Counted from the stretch's first letter, positions 43,311 through 52,189 are shown. The stretch is DNA of 64,000 nt from Pectobacterium parmentieri (GCF_001742145.1 NZ_CP015749.1:4960001-5024000); one strand, 5' to 3'. Program-made: numbers and translations. Notes: generated by a model from the sequence alone, not told the origin.

Positions 43311-44735
43311 ATGAGTACTGAAATTAAAGCTCAGGTAGTGGTACTTGGTGCCGGCCCCGCGGGTTACTCTGCTGCATTCCGCGCGGCGGATTTGGGTCTG
43401 GAAACCGTACTGGTAGAGCGCTACTCCACGCTGGGTGGGGTGTGTCTGAATGTCGGTTGTATTCCTTCCAAAGCTCTGTTGCACGTTGCTAAAGTCATTG
43501 AAGAAGCTAAAGCACTGGCGGAACACGGTATCGTGTTCGGTGAACCTAAAACCGACATTGATAAAATCCGTCTGTGGAAAGAAAAAGTTATCACCCAACT
43601 GACCAGTGGTCTGGCGGGTATGGCAAAAGGCCGTAAAGTTAAAGTGGTTAACGGTCTCGGTAAATTTACCGGTGCTAACACACTGGAAGTTGACGGTGAA
43701 AACGGCAAAACGACGATCAGCTTCGATAACGCGATTATTGCTGCGGGTTCACGTCCGATCCAACTGCCTTTCATTCCTCATAATGATCCGCGTGTATGGG
43801 ATTCTACCGATGCGCTGGAGCTGAAAAACGTCCCAGGACGTCTGTTGGTGATGGGCGGCGGTATCATCGGTCTGGAAATGGGTACCGTTTACCATGCTCT
43901 GGGTTCACAGATTGACGTTGTTGAAATGTTCGATCAGGTGATTCCAGCGGCTGACAAAGACGTTGTCAAAGTCTTCACCAAACGTATCAGCAAGCAATTC
44001 AATCTGATGCTGGAAACCAAAGTGACGGCTGTAGAAGCCAAAGAAGACGGCATCTATGTGACGATGGAAGGCAAAAAAGCGCCAGCCGAGCCACAGCGCT
44101 ACGATGCAGTTCTGGTTGCTATTGGTCGTGTACCGAACGGTAAAAATCTGGATGCAGGCAAAGCGGGCGTGGAAGTTGACGATCGCGGCTTTATCCACGT
44201 GGATAAGCAAATGCGCACTAACGTGCCGCACATCTACGCTATCGGTGACATCGTCGGTCAGCCAATGCTGGCGCACAAAGGTGTGCATGAAGGCCACGTT
44301 GCTGCTGAAGTGATCTCTGGTAAGAAACACTACTTCGATCCGAAAGTGATTCCTTCTATCGCCTATACCGAACCGGAAGTGGCGTGGGTTGGTCTGACCG
44401 AGAAAGAAGCGAAAGAGAAAGGCATCAGCTACGAAACCGCGACCTTCCCATGGGCGGCATCTGGCCGTGCCATCGCGTCTGACTGTGCTGACGGTATGAC
44501 CAAACTGATTTTCGACAAAGAAACTCACCGTGTTATTGGTGGTGCGATTGTCGGGACTAACGGTGGTGAACTGTTAGGCGAAATCGGTCTGGCGATCGAA
44601 ATGGGTTGTGATGCAGAAGATATCGCACTGACTATCCATGCGCACCCAACGCTGCATGAGTCTGTTGGTCTGGCTGCTGAAATCTTTGAAGGTAGCATCA
44701 CTGACCTGCCGAACCCGAAAGCGAAGAAGAAGTAA
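43311..44735 (+). CDS. lpd: Dihydrolipoamide dehydrogenase Lpd (E3)
   Basis: FAD flavoprotein shared by the pyruvate and 2-oxoglutarate dehydrogenase complexes and the glycine cleavage system. The FAD loop VVLGAGPAGYSAAF, the redox pair in GGVCLNVGCIPSK, the NAD loop MGGGIIGLEMG and the active-site HAHPTLHES are visible. Two adjacent ATGs exist (43308, 43311); the second has the better distance to AGAGG and gives MSTEIKAQVVV as in E. coli. Its 332 bp upstream gap contains the aceF terminator and an ERIC element. Confidence 0.97.
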   Translation: MSTEIKAQVVVLGAGPAGYSAAFRAADLGLETVLVERYSTLGGVCLNVGCIPSKALLHVAKVIEEAKALAEHGIVFGEPKTDIDKIRLWKEKVITQLTSGLAGMAKGRKVKVVNGLGKFTGANTLEVDGENGKTTISFDNAIIAAGSRPIQLPFIPHNDPRVWDSTDALELKNVPGRLLVMGGGIIGLEMGTVYHALGSQIDVVEMFDQVIPAADKDVVKVFTKRISKQFNLMLETKVTAVEAKEDGIYVTMEGKKAPAEPQRYDAVLVAIGRVPNGKNLDAGKAGVEVDDRGFIHVDKQMRTNVPHIYAIGDIVGQPMLAHKGVHEGHVAAEVISGKKHYFDPKVIPSIAYTEPEVAWVGLTEKEAKEKGISYETATFPWAASGRAIASDCADGMTKLIFDKETHRVIGGAIVGTNGGELLGEIGLAIEMGCDAEDIALTIHAHPTLHESVGLAAEIFEGSITDLPNPKAKKK

Positions 44736-44764
44736 GTTCTCTCAGGTTCGCATAGCGTGAATTC

Positions 44765-44798
44765 AATCCGGCACCGTAAAGGTGCCGGATTTTTTTTA
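44765..44798 (+). terminator. Terminator of lpd
   Basis: AATCCGGCACC (44765-44775) and GGTGCCGGATT (44781-44791) with a GTAAA loop, then a run of Ts. Closely related sequence recurs near 48184 and 49041. The T run overlaps the 3' end of the convergent LysR gene. Confidence 0.95.
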
Positions 44799-45692
44799 CC
44801 CGTTAGATGAGGGAAACACCCGCGCACAGAGGAAATCCACCAGTGCTCGCACTTTTGGCGACGGGTGTTTGCTCGCGGGCCACAATACATGTAGGACGCC
44901 ACTGCGTTCCACATAGTCGTTCAGGATCGGCTGTAGCAACCCCTTGGCCAGCAGTTCGCGGATAGAGAAATCCGGCAGGTAGGCAATGCCCAGCCCTTGT
45001 AGTGCAAAACAGACGCGCGTTTCAATGTTGTTGCAGATCATCGATGTGGGCAATGGCAACTCTGGTCCGTTGGGAGCAAGCCGCAGCGCCCACGGTTCCA
45101 GCTTGCCGCTATTAGGAAAGCGATAGTGCAGACAGGCGTGCTGCATCAGGTCGGCAGGTGTCTTGGGCGTTCCGCGCCGAGCAAGGTAGTCTGGCGATGC
45201 CACCAGCAGAAAACCGAAGGTGCCCAGTCTGCGAGCAGTGAGCCGTGAGTCAACGGGGTTGCCTGTCCGCACCACGGCATCGAACCCTTCTTCAATGACA
45301 TCGACCATTCGATCGGTGAAGTCCAGATCCAATTCGATTTCGGGGTACTCGCGCATGAACTCGCCGAGTACGGGGAGCACCAGTGAGCTAACCAATGGCA
45401 GGCTTACCCGCAGGCGTCCGCGCGGTACGGCATTGGTTTGCGACAGTTCCAACTCTGCCGCCTCGATTTCGGCCAGGATACGTCGGCTACGCGCCAGAAA
45501 CAGTGAGCCTTCAGCCGTCAGTGTGATGCTGCGTGTACTGCGATGAAACAGCCTCACTCCGAGTTTTTCTTCGAGCCGTGCGACACTTTTACCTACCGCA
45601 GATGCTGACACGCCCAGTAATCGACCCGCAGCAACGAAACTACGCGTTTCGGCTACCTGCACAAACACCACAAAGCCATTCAGGCTGTCCAT
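44796..45692 (-). CDS. LysR-family transcriptional regulator
   Basis: A 298-residue LysR-type regulator with the N-terminal winged helix (about residues 1-60, GVSASAVGKSVARLEEKLGVRLF) and a periplasmic-binding-like effector domain. The C-terminal half resembles the group of repressors/activators next to efflux or hydrolase genes. The frame opens at a GTG at 45704, but the ATG at 45692 has GAGAG upstream and gives a normal N-terminus (MDSLNGFVVFVQVAE). It is divergent from the serine hydrolase-MFS pair, which it probably controls. The effector is unknown. Confidence 0.88.
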   Translation of the reverse strand: MDSLNGFVVFVQVAETRSFVAAGRLLGVSASAVGKSVARLEEKLGVRLFHRSTRSITLTAEGSLFLARSRRILAEIEAAELELSQTNAVPRGRLRVSLPLVSSLVLPVLGEFMREYPEIELDLDFTDRMVDVIEEGFDAVVRTGNPVDSRLTARRLGTFGFLLVASPDYLARRGTPKTPADLMQHACLHYRFPNSGKLEPWALRLAPNGPELPLPTSMICNNIETRVCFALQGLGIAYLPDFSIRELLAKGLLQPILNDYVERSGVLHVLWPASKHPSPKVRALVDFLCARVFPSSNG

Positions 45693-45719
45693 ATTCACTC
45701 TCACTATTGCGGATAGTTT

Positions 45720-45738
45720 GTTCCGTATATCGAGGAAC
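45720..45738. promoter_or_regulatory. Dyad in the divergent LysR/hydrolase promoter region
   Basis: GTTCC (45720-45724) and GGAAC (45734-45738) are inverted around 9 bp, similar to the interrupted dyads bound by LysR-type proteins. It lies in the 118 bp gap between the two divergent starts. Confidence 0.45.
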
Positions 45739-45810
45739 TGTAGCCTACTTTTTCTTTAATTGCCGATTTTCTATCGTAACGGGAACGCTCATTGATGAAA
45801 GGAACATGTC

Positions 45811-47004
45811 GTGATAACTCCCGTATTTCCCCTGTGTACCGATGTGCCGCCAGCGCATTGCTCTGCCCGAATTCAGTCCGTCGTCCAACAGGCATTGGAC
45901 GAGCAGCGTTTGGTTGGTTCCGTCGTGCTGGTAGCGCGCAACGGCGAATTGATTTATCAGCAGGCTGCCGGATGGGCTGACCGGGAGCGTGCTCGCCCGA
46001 TGGCGCTGGACGCCATTTTCCGGTTGGCTTCGGTAAGCAAGCCCATCGTCTCCGTGGCAGCGCTGGCGCTTGTGGCGCAAGGTCGGCTCGATCTGGATGA
46101 GGATATTACTCGCTGGATACCAACGTTCCAGCCCCGACTGCCCGATGGTTGTCCAGCACGCATTACCGTGCGACAACTGCTCAGCCACACCGCAGGGTTA
46201 GGCTATCGTTTTTTCGAGGATCATGCGGATGGCTCCTACGCGCGAGCGGGGATTTCAGACGGTATGGATGCCTCCGGTATCAGTCTGGATGAGAACCTGC
46301 GTCGCATCGCCAGCGTTCCACTGCAATACGTGCCGGGAACAGCCTGGGGCTATTCGTTGGCAACAGACGTGCTGGGCGCTTTGATTGAACGCATTTACGG
46401 TACATCACTGGATGAGGCGGTCCATCAACTGGTAACCGAACCGTTGGGCATGTGGGATACGGGCTTTGTGGTTCGTGATCCTCTGCGCCTGACTACCGCT
46501 TATGTGAACGACACCCCGCAGCCGCATCGCCTGACTGAAGGTGAAGTCGTTTCTCCTTTTGAAGGGGCGATTGGTATTGCGTACAGCCCCGCTCGTATCT
46601 TTGATACACAGGCTTTTCCGTCAGGTGGTGCTGGCATGGCGGGAAGTGCGTGGGATCTGTTGCGCCTGCTGGAAGCTTTGCGTAAAGGGGAGGGTGTACC
46701 GCTGCCTGATGTGCTGATCGAGGAGATGGGACGCGATCAGATACCGGGTCTGGCATTGCCAAATGCACCGGGCTGCGGCTTCGGCCTCGGTTTCTCGGTT
46801 CTACGCGATCCGCAGTTAGCCGAATCACCGGAATCATCAGGCACCTGGCGCTGGGGCGGTGCTTACGGTCATTCATGGTTTGTTGATCGAACACAAGGTT
46901 TGAGCGTGGTGGCTTTCACCAACACGATGTACGAGGGGATGTCGGGGCGCTTCGTCACCGATCTGCGTGATGCGGTGTATGGCGCGTTGGAGACAGTACA
47001 ATGA
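45811..47004 (+). CDS. Serine hydrolase, beta-lactamase/EstB family (class C-like fold)
   Basis: A 397-residue protein of the beta-lactamase-related serine hydrolases. The SxxK motif is S74-V-S-K77, the HTAGLGYRF segment follows, and a Tyr motif candidate is WGYSLATDVLG. The GHSW segment near residue 352 replaces the KTG motif of true beta-lactamases, as in family VIII esterases. There is no signal peptide, so it is cytoplasmic and more likely an esterase than an antibiotic-degrading enzyme. The GTG start is supported by AGGA about 8 bases upstream. It overlaps the MFS gene by 4 bases. Confidence 0.85.
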   Translation: MITPVFPLCTDVPPAHCSARIQSVVQQALDEQRLVGSVVLVARNGELIYQQAAGWADRERARPMALDAIFRLASVSKPIVSVAALALVAQGRLDLDEDITRWIPTFQPRLPDGCPARITVRQLLSHTAGLGYRFFEDHADGSYARAGISDGMDASGISLDENLRRIASVPLQYVPGTAWGYSLATDVLGALIERIYGTSLDEAVHQLVTEPLGMWDTGFVVRDPLRLTTAYVNDTPQPHRLTEGEVVSPFEGAIGIAYSPARIFDTQAFPSGGAGMAGSAWDLLRLLEALRKGEGVPLPDVLIEEMGRDQIPGLALPNAPGCGFGLGFSVLRDPQLAESPESSGTWRWGGAYGHSWFVDRTQGLSVVAFTNTMYEGMSGRFVTDLRDAVYGALETVQ

Positions 47005-48185
47005 CCGCCTCAATGACGGATACACGTCGTGATAGCTTACCCATTGCCTCATTGCTGGCGTTAGCCACCGCGGCCTTCATCACTATCCTGACCGAAGCGC
47101 TGCCTGCGGGGTTGTTGCCACAAATGGCGCAAGGTCTGGCGGTGTCTGAAGCCTGGGTCGGGCAAACCGTCACTATCTATGCTATAGGTTCTCTGGTGGC
47201 CGCGATCCCGCTGACCGCCGCGACGCAAGGTGTGCGTCGTCGCCAGTTGCTGCTGGCAGCTATCGCAGGTTTTGTTGTCGCCAATACGGTTACGGCGTTT
47301 TCCGGCAGCTATCTGCTGACGATGACGGCGCGTTTTTTGGCCGGCGTTTCTGCCGGGTTGCTATGGGCGTTACTGGCAGGCTATGCGGCGCGTATGGTGC
47401 CTGAGCATCAGAAGGGGCGGGCTATTGCGATAGCGATGGTAGGCACGCCATTAGCACTGTCGCTCGGCGTGCCCGCGGGCACCTTTCTTGGCAATCTAAT
47501 CGGTTGGCGAATGTGCTTCGGTATGATGAGCGGTTTGGCCGTCATACTCATGTTGTGGGTGCGCGTACAGGTGCCTGATTTTGCCGGACAGCCGGCAGGC
47601 AAGCGGCAGTCTCTGGGGACGGTGTTCATTGTGGCAGGTGTGCGTCCGGTGCTGTGTGTGGTGTTGGCCTTCGTGCTGGCGCATAACATTCTCTATACCT
47701 ATATTGCACCGTTTCTCGCGGTGGCAGGTATGGTTACACAGACTAGCCTGGTGCTATTGGTATTCGGCATCACATCACTGTTCGGCATCGGGATCATCGG
47801 CGTGTTGATTGACCGCCATTTACGAGCTTTGACGCTTGCCTGCTCGGCATTGTTCTGCCTGTCAGCACTGGCGCTTGGCGTGGCAGGTGATGTACAGGCG
47901 GTGGTCTATACGGCAGTGGCCATCTGGGGACTTGCCTTCGGCGGCGCGGCGACATTGTTCCAAACGGCTGTTGTCAGAACGGCTGGAGAGGGAGCCGATG
48001 TGGCACAGTCTATGTTGGTCACGGTCTGGAACATGGCTATCGCCGGGGGCGGTATTATCGGTGGTGTTCTGTTGGAGCGTCTCGGCGTTGCCGCATTCTC
48101 TCCGGTACTGTTGGTGCTGTTATTGATTGCGCTCGTTGTGGTGTGGCCTGCCAGACAACACGGTTTCCCTGCGACACGGCGGTAA
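47001..48185 (+). CDS. MFS transporter, drug:H+ antiporter-1 (AraJ/SotB-like)
   Basis: A 394-residue, 12-segment major facilitator protein. The conserved loop motif resembles FLAGVSAGLLWALLAGYAARMV and the proline/glycine-rich motif GTPLALSLGVPAGTFLG, seen in arabinose/sugar and drug efflux proteins. It starts within the hydrolase stop (ATGA), so the hydrolase and transporter are made together, perhaps to modify and export one compound. The substrate is unknown. Its stop codon falls within a partial copy of the lpd terminator. Confidence 0.87.
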   Translation: MTASMTDTRRDSLPIASLLALATAAFITILTEALPAGLLPQMAQGLAVSEAWVGQTVTIYAIGSLVAAIPLTAATQGVRRRQLLLAAIAGFVVANTVTAFSGSYLLTMTARFLAGVSAGLLWALLAGYAARMVPEHQKGRAIAIAMVGTPLALSLGVPAGTFLGNLIGWRMCFGMMSGLAVILMLWVRVQVPDFAGQPAGKRQSLGTVFIVAGVRPVLCVVLAFVLAHNILYTYIAPFLAVAGMVTQTSLVLLVFGITSLFGIGIIGVLIDRHLRALTLACSALFCLSALALGVAGDVQAVVYTAVAIWGLAFGGAATLFQTAVVRTAGEGADVAQSMLVTVWNMAIAGGGIIGGVLLERLGVAAFSPVLLVLLLIALVVVWPARQHGFPATRR

Positions 48186-48201
48186 GGTGCCGGATTTTTT
48201 G
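48175..48201 (+). terminator. Terminator of the MFS gene, partial copy of the lpd terminator
   Basis: The right half AAGGTGCCGGATTTTTT is the same as in the lpd terminator. The left arm is rebuilt from the last codons of the MFS gene, giving a short stem CGGCG/TGCCG around the stop codon, followed by six Ts. Confidence 0.7.
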
Positions 48202-48383
48202 CTCACGTGAGTCCGCGATGAACTAACCTATTTCCCCGTTTCGCCTGACCGTAATGTTTATGGGGAGCGCCACGGCGTAAATTGACTAAAATGTGCATGA
48301 TGTTTGGTATTATAGTCCCCAACGACGAGCAACAGGCTATGCTTACAATGTCACCAGTACTCAACGATAGCGGGAGTTTTGAT

Positions 48384-49007
48384 ATGGCGATTCTTCCAAT
48401 GTCATATAGCCCCGCCACTATGGCGCGGGAATATCGGAAAATTGGCGAAACGAGTGTGAATGGTCGCGCGGTGGATATTTATATCCATAATGAGCGACAT
48501 CATGCCGTTGCCATATATGGAGAGCCTGATGATGTTAACGGGGATTTACGGCATGTTGTCGTCGCAAAGATTGACTTGAAATCTCGTCACAGCAACGACG
48601 AAACCGAGACTATTTTGGCTGTCATTGGTTATTACGAAAACCAGCAACTGGTAGATGACAACCTTGCTCAGGTTGAAGGTGTGATCGTCACTAAACGTGA
48701 ACGAAACGCCAATGTCGCCAGCGCCATGTATAAGGCGCTCATTAATGACGGCATCGTGCTGGTGAGTGATAACGTTCAATTCCCCGGTGGGAAAGCGCTG
48801 TGGGCACGTATGGCGCGTAAAGAGGTGGGTATTCAGGTATTTGTATTCGACTCAGAACAGCGGGCTTTCTGGCCGTATGACGGAGAACGAATCCGATATG
48901 ATGGTTGCAGTATTCCCGAAGGCGATATCTGGAGCCTTGCACCGAATGAATCGCGAAAAGGTGTGGTGTTGGTGGCTGAACGCAAACGAGATGAATCAGT
49001 AGCCTGA
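48384..49007 (+). CDS. Uncharacterised protein with GNAT-like region
   Basis: I do not recognise this gene with certainty. The frame is open from a TTG at 48282; I choose the ATG at 48384 because GGGAG lies 7 bases upstream, giving 207 residues (MAILPMSYSPATMAREYRK). The segment RERNANVASAMYKALINDG followed by VSDNVQFPGGKALWARMA (about residues 112-150) has the layout of acetyltransferase-like proteins found in phages and islands. A promoter-like TTGACT at 48282 and TATTAT at 48308 lie upstream. It is bounded on both sides by lpd-like terminator copies. Confidence 0.65.
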   Translation: MAILPMSYSPATMAREYRKIGETSVNGRAVDIYIHNERHHAVAIYGEPDDVNGDLRHVVVAKIDLKSRHSNDETETILAVIGYYENQQLVDDNLAQVEGVIVTKRERNANVASAMYKALINDGIVLVSDNVQFPGGKALWARMARKEVGIQVFVFDSEQRAFWPYDGERIRYDGCSIPEGDIWSLAPNESRKGVVLVAERKRDESVA

Positions 49008-49040
49008 TGTCGTTTTGCTCCTACTGTTACAATTAATCAT

Positions 49041-49072
49041 AATCTGGCACCGTAAAGGTGCCGGATTTTTTG
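49041..49072 (+). terminator. Terminator with third copy of the lpd-type hairpin
   Basis: AATCTGGCACC (49041-49051) and GGTGCCGGATT (49057-49067) pair with one G-U wobble around the same GTAAA loop as at lpd, then six Ts. It terminates the GNAT-like gene. Confidence 0.9.
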
Positions 49073-49173
49073 CCTGCGGCTTCGCAGAATGCGCCTTCCA
49101 TCCGTTTATTTTTAGCTGCGTCAATTACAATCAAACCTCAAAAAAGAAACGATGTTTTGTTTTTGAGGTTATG

Positions 49174-50352
49174 ATGAATCTGAATACCTTACGCTCCTCC
49201 GTCTGGTTACTGGCTGCGTTGCTAGCCAGCCCTTCACTGATGGCGAACGATATGATCCCTCACTCTCAAATAGCGGCGGGGCAGGCGGTGACGGATGAAG
49301 GGCTGCCTTCATTTTATCCGCAGCTTAAGCAGCAGATGACCTACTCGGATTCCTGGCTATCGGGAAACTTTACGGATTTTAGCCAGTGGCAATCCCAGGC
49401 GAGAAAAACGCTGCGTTCGCTGCTTCTGACGCCAGACTCGACTAAAGACTTTGTGCCGCAGGTGATTGAAAAACAGGATCGCGGCAGCTACACGGCAGAG
49501 AAAGTTGCCTTCAATCTTACCGATGAAAGCCGTGTGGATGCACTGCTCCTGACGCCAAAAAGCGCGGGGCCACACCCGGCGGTGATCTTGCTGCATGACC
49601 ACGGTGCCAAGTTTGATATCGGCAAAGAGAAGATGATTAAGCCGTGGGGCAATGACGAACAGCTCGCTTCTGCACAGGCGTGGGCCGATAAGTTCTTCAC
49701 CGGTCGCTTTGTGGGAGATGAACTGGCGAAGCGGGGCTATGTGGTACTGGCCGTAGATGCGCTAGGTTGGGGATCGCGCGGGCCGATCAAATATGAGCAG
49801 CAGCAGGCGCTGGCGAGTAATTTCTTTAATCTCGGGCGCTCGCTTGCCGGTCTGATGGCTTACGAAGATATGCGGGCGACGGATTTTCTGGCTTCGCTTG
49901 AGCTGGTTGATAAACAGCGTATTGGCGTCGTGGGGTTCTCGATGGGTGCCTATCGTGCCTGGCAGCTCGCCGCGCTGTCCGATAAAGTGGCGGCAACGGC
50001 AGCGGTGTCCTGGATTGGCACATACGACGGCCTGATGACGCCGGGCAATAATGTGCTCAGAGGCCAGTCGGCATTCTATATGCTGCATCCAGGGCAACCG
50101 ACACGCTTTGATTTCCCCGATGTGGCGAGTGTCGCTGCGCCAAAACCGATGCTGTTGTTTAACGGCGGCAAAGACAAACTGTTCCCGACGAAATCGGTTG
50201 AGGATGCTTACGCCAAAATGCATGAGGTGTGGCAATCCCAACGGGCGGACAACAAGCTGCAAACCAAGATCTGGCCTGAACTGGGACACGTTTTCTATCA
50301 GGAACAGCAGGAAGAAGTTTTTAGCTTTCTGGATCAATGGCTAAAACCCTAG
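49174..50352 (+). CDS. Exported alpha/beta-hydrolase (dienelactone hydrolase/acetyl esterase type)
   Basis: A 392-residue protein with a signal peptide of about 25 residues (NTLRSSVWLLAALLASPSLMA). The nucleophile elbow is GFSMG near residue 255, with an Asp candidate in FNGGKDKLFP and a His candidate in ELGHVFYQE near the end; the order fits an alpha/beta-hydrolase. HDHGAKFDIGKEK follows the oxyanion strand. The start is the second of two ATGs (49171, 49174), the better spaced from GAGG. The substrate is unknown; a periplasmic or secreted esterase acting on plant or envelope esters is an inference. Confidence 0.82.
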   Translation: MNLNTLRSSVWLLAALLASPSLMANDMIPHSQIAAGQAVTDEGLPSFYPQLKQQMTYSDSWLSGNFTDFSQWQSQARKTLRSLLLTPDSTKDFVPQVIEKQDRGSYTAEKVAFNLTDESRVDALLLTPKSAGPHPAVILLHDHGAKFDIGKEKMIKPWGNDEQLASAQAWADKFFTGRFVGDELAKRGYVVLAVDALGWGSRGPIKYEQQQALASNFFNLGRSLAGLMAYEDMRATDFLASLELVDKQRIGVVGFSMGAYRAWQLAALSDKVAATAAVSWIGTYDGLMTPGNNVLRGQSAFYMLHPGQPTRFDFPDVASVAAPKPMLLFNGGKDKLFPTKSVEDAYAKMHEVWQSQRADNKLQTKIWPELGHVFYQEQQEEVFSFLDQWLKP

Positions 50353-50412
50353 CCGGCAGTGACTGAATTATAATAGGTTTTTTGGTAACATCAGATTACT
50401 GATGCATTATTC

Positions 50413-50450
50413 GCCTCTGCGTGCTGTAGCATTCAGGGGCTTTTTAATTT
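50413..50450 (+). terminator. Terminator of the exported hydrolase gene
   Basis: GCCTCTG (50413-50419) pairs with CAGGGGC (50434-50440, one G-U), with an inner TGC/GCA pair, then TTTTTAATTTT. Confidence 0.88.
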
Positions 50451-50465
50451 TACAGGGATGAGGTG

Positions 50466-52172
50466 ATGAAGAAATATCTGGGCATTATCATGACGGTGCT
50501 ATGGCTGTCGGGTTGTAATGGCGAAGAAACACTTAGCGAGGGGAAATATCTGGTTGAGGATGTTCGCGTTGTGTTTGATAACAGTAAAAGTCCTGAAGCG
50601 AATAAAAACAGAGATGAGCTTCAGGAACATATTACGCAAGGTCTTAAACACATTAAAAACGACATCTATTTTAATCTGACACCAACGCAGGTGAGCTACT
50701 ACAGTGTGGATGGCGAACATACTGAGGACATAAAAGAGAACCGAGTACAGGTAAATGGTTCGTGGCATACGCTAAAAATTACCGGGAAAAACACGGTTCA
50801 GTTCGTATCGGATAAAAGTGCTGCCTGTGCATTTTATTACTGTGAAATCACCATGGTCTTGAAAAAGGCGGAAACGCAGTCCCCCGATTTACTCAAAATC
50901 CAGCAGCGTTTTGACGATCTCAGAAAAGCCTATCAGGCGTGGCTTCTTGAAGAGAAAGAAACATTTAACCGTGCACCGATGGACGATTTCCCCGGTATCC
51001 CTTTTTATCCTGAAGACGACTTTACGATTAAGCTGCCGTTTGCTATGTCCGACAAGCTGAGTTTGTGGGAGCACGGGACTTATGTGCGCAGAATGGGACG
51101 TCTGCTTATCGATCGGGAAAATAAAGACACGCAGATCTATTCCTATCGGGATAAGCAGAATAAAACTGACTTTGACCTGTTTACCGTGAGTGCGGCAAAA
51201 GAGGATTTTAATCTCGTATCGTGGCTGGAAGGGCAAAAGGGCGTGTTGTTCCAGTCGGAAAATGGCGCGGCATACGATAATCAACAAGGCACATTGGAAG
51301 CGGTCTATTTTCAATATGATGAGGCTAAGCAGCGCTACTTTATCGGGTTAGCGAATGCTGAAGATACCGAATCGCTAGCCAAGGCATTTGCCGTACTGCG
51401 TACGATGGATGAACGCTATCGTGGCGAAAAAGCGCTGTCGATGTACGATCTGGCATTATCTCCGCAGGCGTTGGAAGCGAAGTATGGTGTAAAGATCGCT
51501 GATACATTTAATATCGCAGAAATGCATCAGCAAATATGGAAAGACATAAATAAGAATCTGGAAAAGCCCGAACGTTTTATCGATCGGGGAATGAAACGTA
51601 TACGGATAAGGTTCCCGTCAGAAGTCTTTACGTATGACATTTATTTTCAGGTCTCTCCCCAGTCAATTCCTGAGCTTATGGCTGAAACTAAGGAAATTGT
51701 GCCTGAAGGTAAACAGGTGGATGACGTCTTTATATATGGTGATAGCGCATTTGTCGGCTATGAATATGACGTGCATGTTGGAAATGGGCTCATATTGCAA
51801 TTTTTGGTGCCGAAGGACTCAGGAACGCCGCTGGAACGGTTAATGTTTCTGCATGTGTTACGGCAGCTTGATATGACACATTTCCCCATGATTCCTGAGC
51901 AAGAGGGAAAAAACCTGTCTAAGTATGAGCGTGCGCCACTTTTCGGCTCTAACCTTGATAATCGTTATTTCAAAGTCAAAGAAGGTCTTATCGACGGCGC
52001 TGGCAATCTGATTATTGCTAATCCTGCTGATGGCTATTTTAAGTTTGAATACCGTTCTCCCCATATACTGGCGACCCGTTATAAATCAGAGGGGGATGAT
52101 CGTTATTCCAGGGTTCCTGGCGTGACGGTATTTGATGAAAAAGGGAAGTTGATTTCCCATCAGGCAGAGTGA
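50466..52172 (+). CDS. Putative lipoprotein of unknown function
   Basis: A 568-residue protein starting MKKYLGIIMTVLWLSGC; the lipobox LSGC places the lipidated cysteine at residue 17, and Asn at +2 does not signal inner-membrane retention. No known domain is recognised. The body is rich in charged and aromatic residues with many alternating strands. A GTG lies one codon earlier, but AGGGATGAGG is better placed for the ATG. Base composition is more AT-rich than in the flanking genes, which hints at foreign origin. It stands alone between two hairpins. Confidence 0.75.
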   Translation: MKKYLGIIMTVLWLSGCNGEETLSEGKYLVEDVRVVFDNSKSPEANKNRDELQEHITQGLKHIKNDIYFNLTPTQVSYYSVDGEHTEDIKENRVQVNGSWHTLKITGKNTVQFVSDKSAACAFYYCEITMVLKKAETQSPDLLKIQQRFDDLRKAYQAWLLEEKETFNRAPMDDFPGIPFYPEDDFTIKLPFAMSDKLSLWEHGTYVRRMGRLLIDRENKDTQIYSYRDKQNKTDFDLFTVSAAKEDFNLVSWLEGQKGVLFQSENGAAYDNQQGTLEAVYFQYDEAKQRYFIGLANAEDTESLAKAFAVLRTMDERYRGEKALSMYDLALSPQALEAKYGVKIADTFNIAEMHQQIWKDINKNLEKPERFIDRGMKRIRIRFPSEVFTYDIYFQVSPQSIPELMAETKEIVPEGKQVDDVFIYGDSAFVGYEYDVHVGNGLILQFLVPKDSGTPLERLMFLHVLRQLDMTHFPMIPEQEGKNLSKYERAPLFGSNLDNRYFKVKEGLIDGAGNLIIANPADGYFKFEYRSPHILATRYKSEGDDRYSRVPGVTVFDEKGKLISHQAE

Positions 52173-52189
52173 GTCGATCTGACGGTATG

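Noticed and set aside
45811-47004. Antibiotic resistance beta-lactamase
   Set aside because: SxxK is present, but there is no signal peptide and no KTG motif; the sequence fits EstB-type esterases better.
49015-49173. N-terminal extension of the exported hydrolase
   Set aside because: It would read through the terminator hairpin at 49041-49072 and destroy the signal peptide; the later ATG is well supported.
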